A stretch of DNA of 16,462 nucleotides. Origin: an uncultured Alphaproteobacteria bacterium. GTDB lineage: Bacteria; Pseudomonadota; Alphaproteobacteria; CAKMZR01. The stretch spans positions 1 through 16,462 of the forward strand of contig CAKMZR010000020.1 in NCBI GenBank assembly GCA_929200455.1, written 5' to 3'. A model generated the notes under the pieces. It had not been told where the DNA came from. It did not search any database and worked only from the letters and a program-made list of their open reading frames with translations. The translations under genes and the position numbers were made by a program. Shown here piece after piece: positions 15,180 to 16,462 of the stretch. Position 1 is the first letter of the stretch; the number at the start of each line of letters is the position of its first letter.

Positions 15180-16385
15180 ATGAAAACCAAAATATACGCT
15201 CTCACCCTCGCAAAAATCACCCTCCTCTCTCTCTTCACCCTCTCTTCTCACATTTCACTCTCTCAAAACACTCTCGCACAAACCCTCAACACCGGCAATG
15301 ACTGCCGACTAGAAACACCCATCATCGCCCTTCGGAAAATCCCTAGAAACTCCGCTCAACATCTCCAAAACCTTTCTCAACACTTCATCAGCCTCGTCGC
15401 ATCCAGAAAAAGAGCACTCTTCTACGCCCTCGGAGACCAAAAAGACAGCTACAGCCTCGGGACCGGTCCTTGGATCAACCTACAACACGCCTTCTCTCAA
15501 AAAATCAAAAGATCCGCTTCAAACCTCTCCCGCTCCTCTTCTCAAGATTGCCTCAGCTCCTCCTCACCCACCTCCCTCTCTTTCGGACTCGACCTCGTCA
15601 ATACAGACGGATTCGTAGCCTTCACCCTCGGAATCTTCGGCGGGTACGAAAATAATCAAGCCACCATCTCCAGTATCAACAGCGAAGGACAAGAAACAAG
15701 TGCCTTCCAATCCTTCTCCGTCCAAAATAACGCACTCCGCTACGGAGCCTACGCCGCCGCCTATGGCGATACACTCTACGGATTCATATCCTATACACAA
15801 AATCAAGCCCCCGTCTCTGTCACCACTCACGACAAAAAAGACTTCCAATTCTATAAAGGCGGATTCGGAAGCATCGGAGGCGGAATCGGTTTCGCCGCTC
15901 ATTCCGGTATCTCCTTATCCTCTCAGATGAATGCTCAATACCTTTCAACACCCTCAGAAGAAATCGCTATCTCCTACGATTCCAATCTACAACAGTCCTA
16001 CACCGCAACCACCCCCAATTGGCTCGTCGCTGAAACACGCGTGGACATCGGATTCCCCTTCGGAGACGAAAACTCTTTGGGCAATGCAAGCCTCTACGCC
16101 TCTTCCATCATCATCGCAAATACCGGCGACGACTCCTTCAAAGCCCTCGGAAATCAAGGACTGCAAACCCTACAACAATACCTACAACAATTCTTCACCA
16201 ACAGCCCCTCTTTCAATATCAATGACGCCATGGTTTACGGAACTTTAGGCTTCCTCATCAATTACGGAAACCTAAACGGACTCAAAGGAGGACTCGAATT
16301 CGGGTATTCACAAAGAATGGTTGAAGGCGCTTCTCTCGATAACGACAGCTCTTTCATCAAACTCAACCTCGATTACCGATTCTAA
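15180..16385 (+). CDS. Outer-membrane beta-barrel protein, autotransporter-barrel-like, paralogue 2
   Basis: This is a 401-residue exported protein beginning 25 bp after the previous gene, with an AAGGA ribosome site seven bases before the ATG, so the pair is probably one transcript. The signal peptide is MKTKIYALTLAKITLLSLFTL..., with likely cleavage near TLAQ (residue 34). Exactly two cysteines follow, at 42 (NDCRLETPIIALRKI) and 124 (SQDCLSS). The rest reads as a beta-barrel: FGLDLVNTDGFVAFTLGIFGGYENN, LRYGAYAAAYGDTLYGFISYTQNQ, GFGSIGGGIGFAAHSG. The C-terminus KLNLDYRF ends in Phe, the classic BamA recognition end. It shares with its neighbour the cysteine layout, the CRxxxPxxxLR motif and the GxD...GYxNN strand pattern, so the two are diverged tandem duplicates. 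The 15054-15179 part of the open frame overlaps the upstream gene and is excluded. Function is unknown; porin-like and adhesin-like roles are both possible. Confidence 0.85.
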   Translation: MKTKIYALTLAKITLLSLFTLSSHISLSQNTLAQTLNTGNDCRLETPIIALRKIPRNSAQHLQNLSQHFISLVASRKRALFYALGDQKDSYSLGTGPWINLQHAFSQKIKRSASNLSRSSSQDCLSSSSPTSLSFGLDLVNTDGFVAFTLGIFGGYENNQATISSINSEGQETSAFQSFSVQNNALRYGAYAAAYGDTLYGFISYTQNQAPVSVTTHDKKDFQFYKGGFGSIGGGIGFAAHSGISLSSQMNAQYLSTPSEEIAISYDSNLQQSYTATTPNWLVAETRVDIGFPFGDENSLGNASLYASSIIIANTGDDSFKALGNQGLQTLQQYLQQFFTNSPSFNINDAMVYGTLGFLINYGNLNGLKGGLEFGYSQRMVEGASLDNDSSFIKLNLDYRF

Positions 16386-16462
16386 CCCCTCCCTCCTTCT
16401 AAACCCACTCCCTCCCTCTAAACCCACTCCCTCCCTCTAAACCCACTCCCTCCCTCTAAACC
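16382..16462. repeat. 19-bp C-rich, telomere-like tandem repeat at window edge
   Basis: The unit CTAAACCCACTCCCTCCCT occurs three times exactly (16399-16417, 16418-16436, 16437-16455). A fourth partial copy (16456-16462) runs off the window, and a diverged 17-bp unit (CTAACCCCTCCCTCCTT, 16382-16398) precedes the array and overlaps the stop codon of the last gene. The complementary strand is a series of GGG tracts with the four-tract pattern GGGAGGGAGTGGGTTTAG, which could form a G-quadruplex. The array probably continues beyond the window. It could act as a transcription roadblock or a replication-related element, or be an ordinary minisatellite. Confidence 0.9.

Noticed and set aside
16382..16462. 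CRISPR array
   Set aside because: The repeats are contiguous 19-mers with no unique spacers.

Overview
The window looks like a stretch of Gram-negative, most likely alphaproteobacterial, chromosome. Evidence for Gram-negative is an apolipoprotein N-acyltransferase and two outer-membrane beta-barrel proteins. Evidence for an alphaproteobacterium is an LDH-type malate dehydrogenase, a hexamer-type citrate synthase and an SMC condensin. I cannot name a genus. No transposase, integrase, phage gene or CRISPR array is visible. Apart from the left edge, which cuts through smc, every recognised gene looks intact.

From left to right: the minus strand carries a partial smc gene (1-2241) behind a small membrane-anchored protein of unknown function. 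Next comes a compact minus-strand group, mdh-pyrF-gltA (2866-5907), with touching or nearly touching gene ends and a good promoter upstream of mdh. A 215-bp divergent region separates it from a plus-strand aquaporin-family gene with two altered NPA boxes (6123-6803). The aquaporin gene converges tail to tail on dxs (6814-8745), which lies 14 bp downstream of acnA (8760-11426); both appear to be read from one promoter at 11485-11513. A gene-poor stretch follows (11427-12066). It holds that promoter, a strong leftward terminator with no obvious gene to terminate, and possibly one small secreted-protein ORF. The plus strand then carries tRNA-Val(TAC), lnt, and two tandem outer-membrane barrel paralogues. 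The window ends in a 19-bp C-rich, telomere-like tandem repeat.

Metabolically, mdh (malate to oxaloacetate), gltA (oxaloacetate plus acetyl-CoA to citrate) and acnA (citrate to isocitrate) are three consecutive TCA-cycle steps in two neighbouring operons. pyrF (last step to UMP) and dxs (first step of isoprenoid synthesis by the MEP route) are inserted into or attached to these operons. lnt and the two barrel proteins form an envelope-related block.

The most pervasive feature is a strand asymmetry: the plus strand is strongly C-rich and G-poor across genes on both strands. This shapes codon use, amino-acid composition and the availability of Shine-Dalgarno sequences. The most interesting less-explained items are the two-cysteine barrel pair with its adjoining G-quadruplex-prone repeat, the orphan terminator, and the unusual aquaporin. 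I did not find clear evidence of a wholly new multi-gene system.
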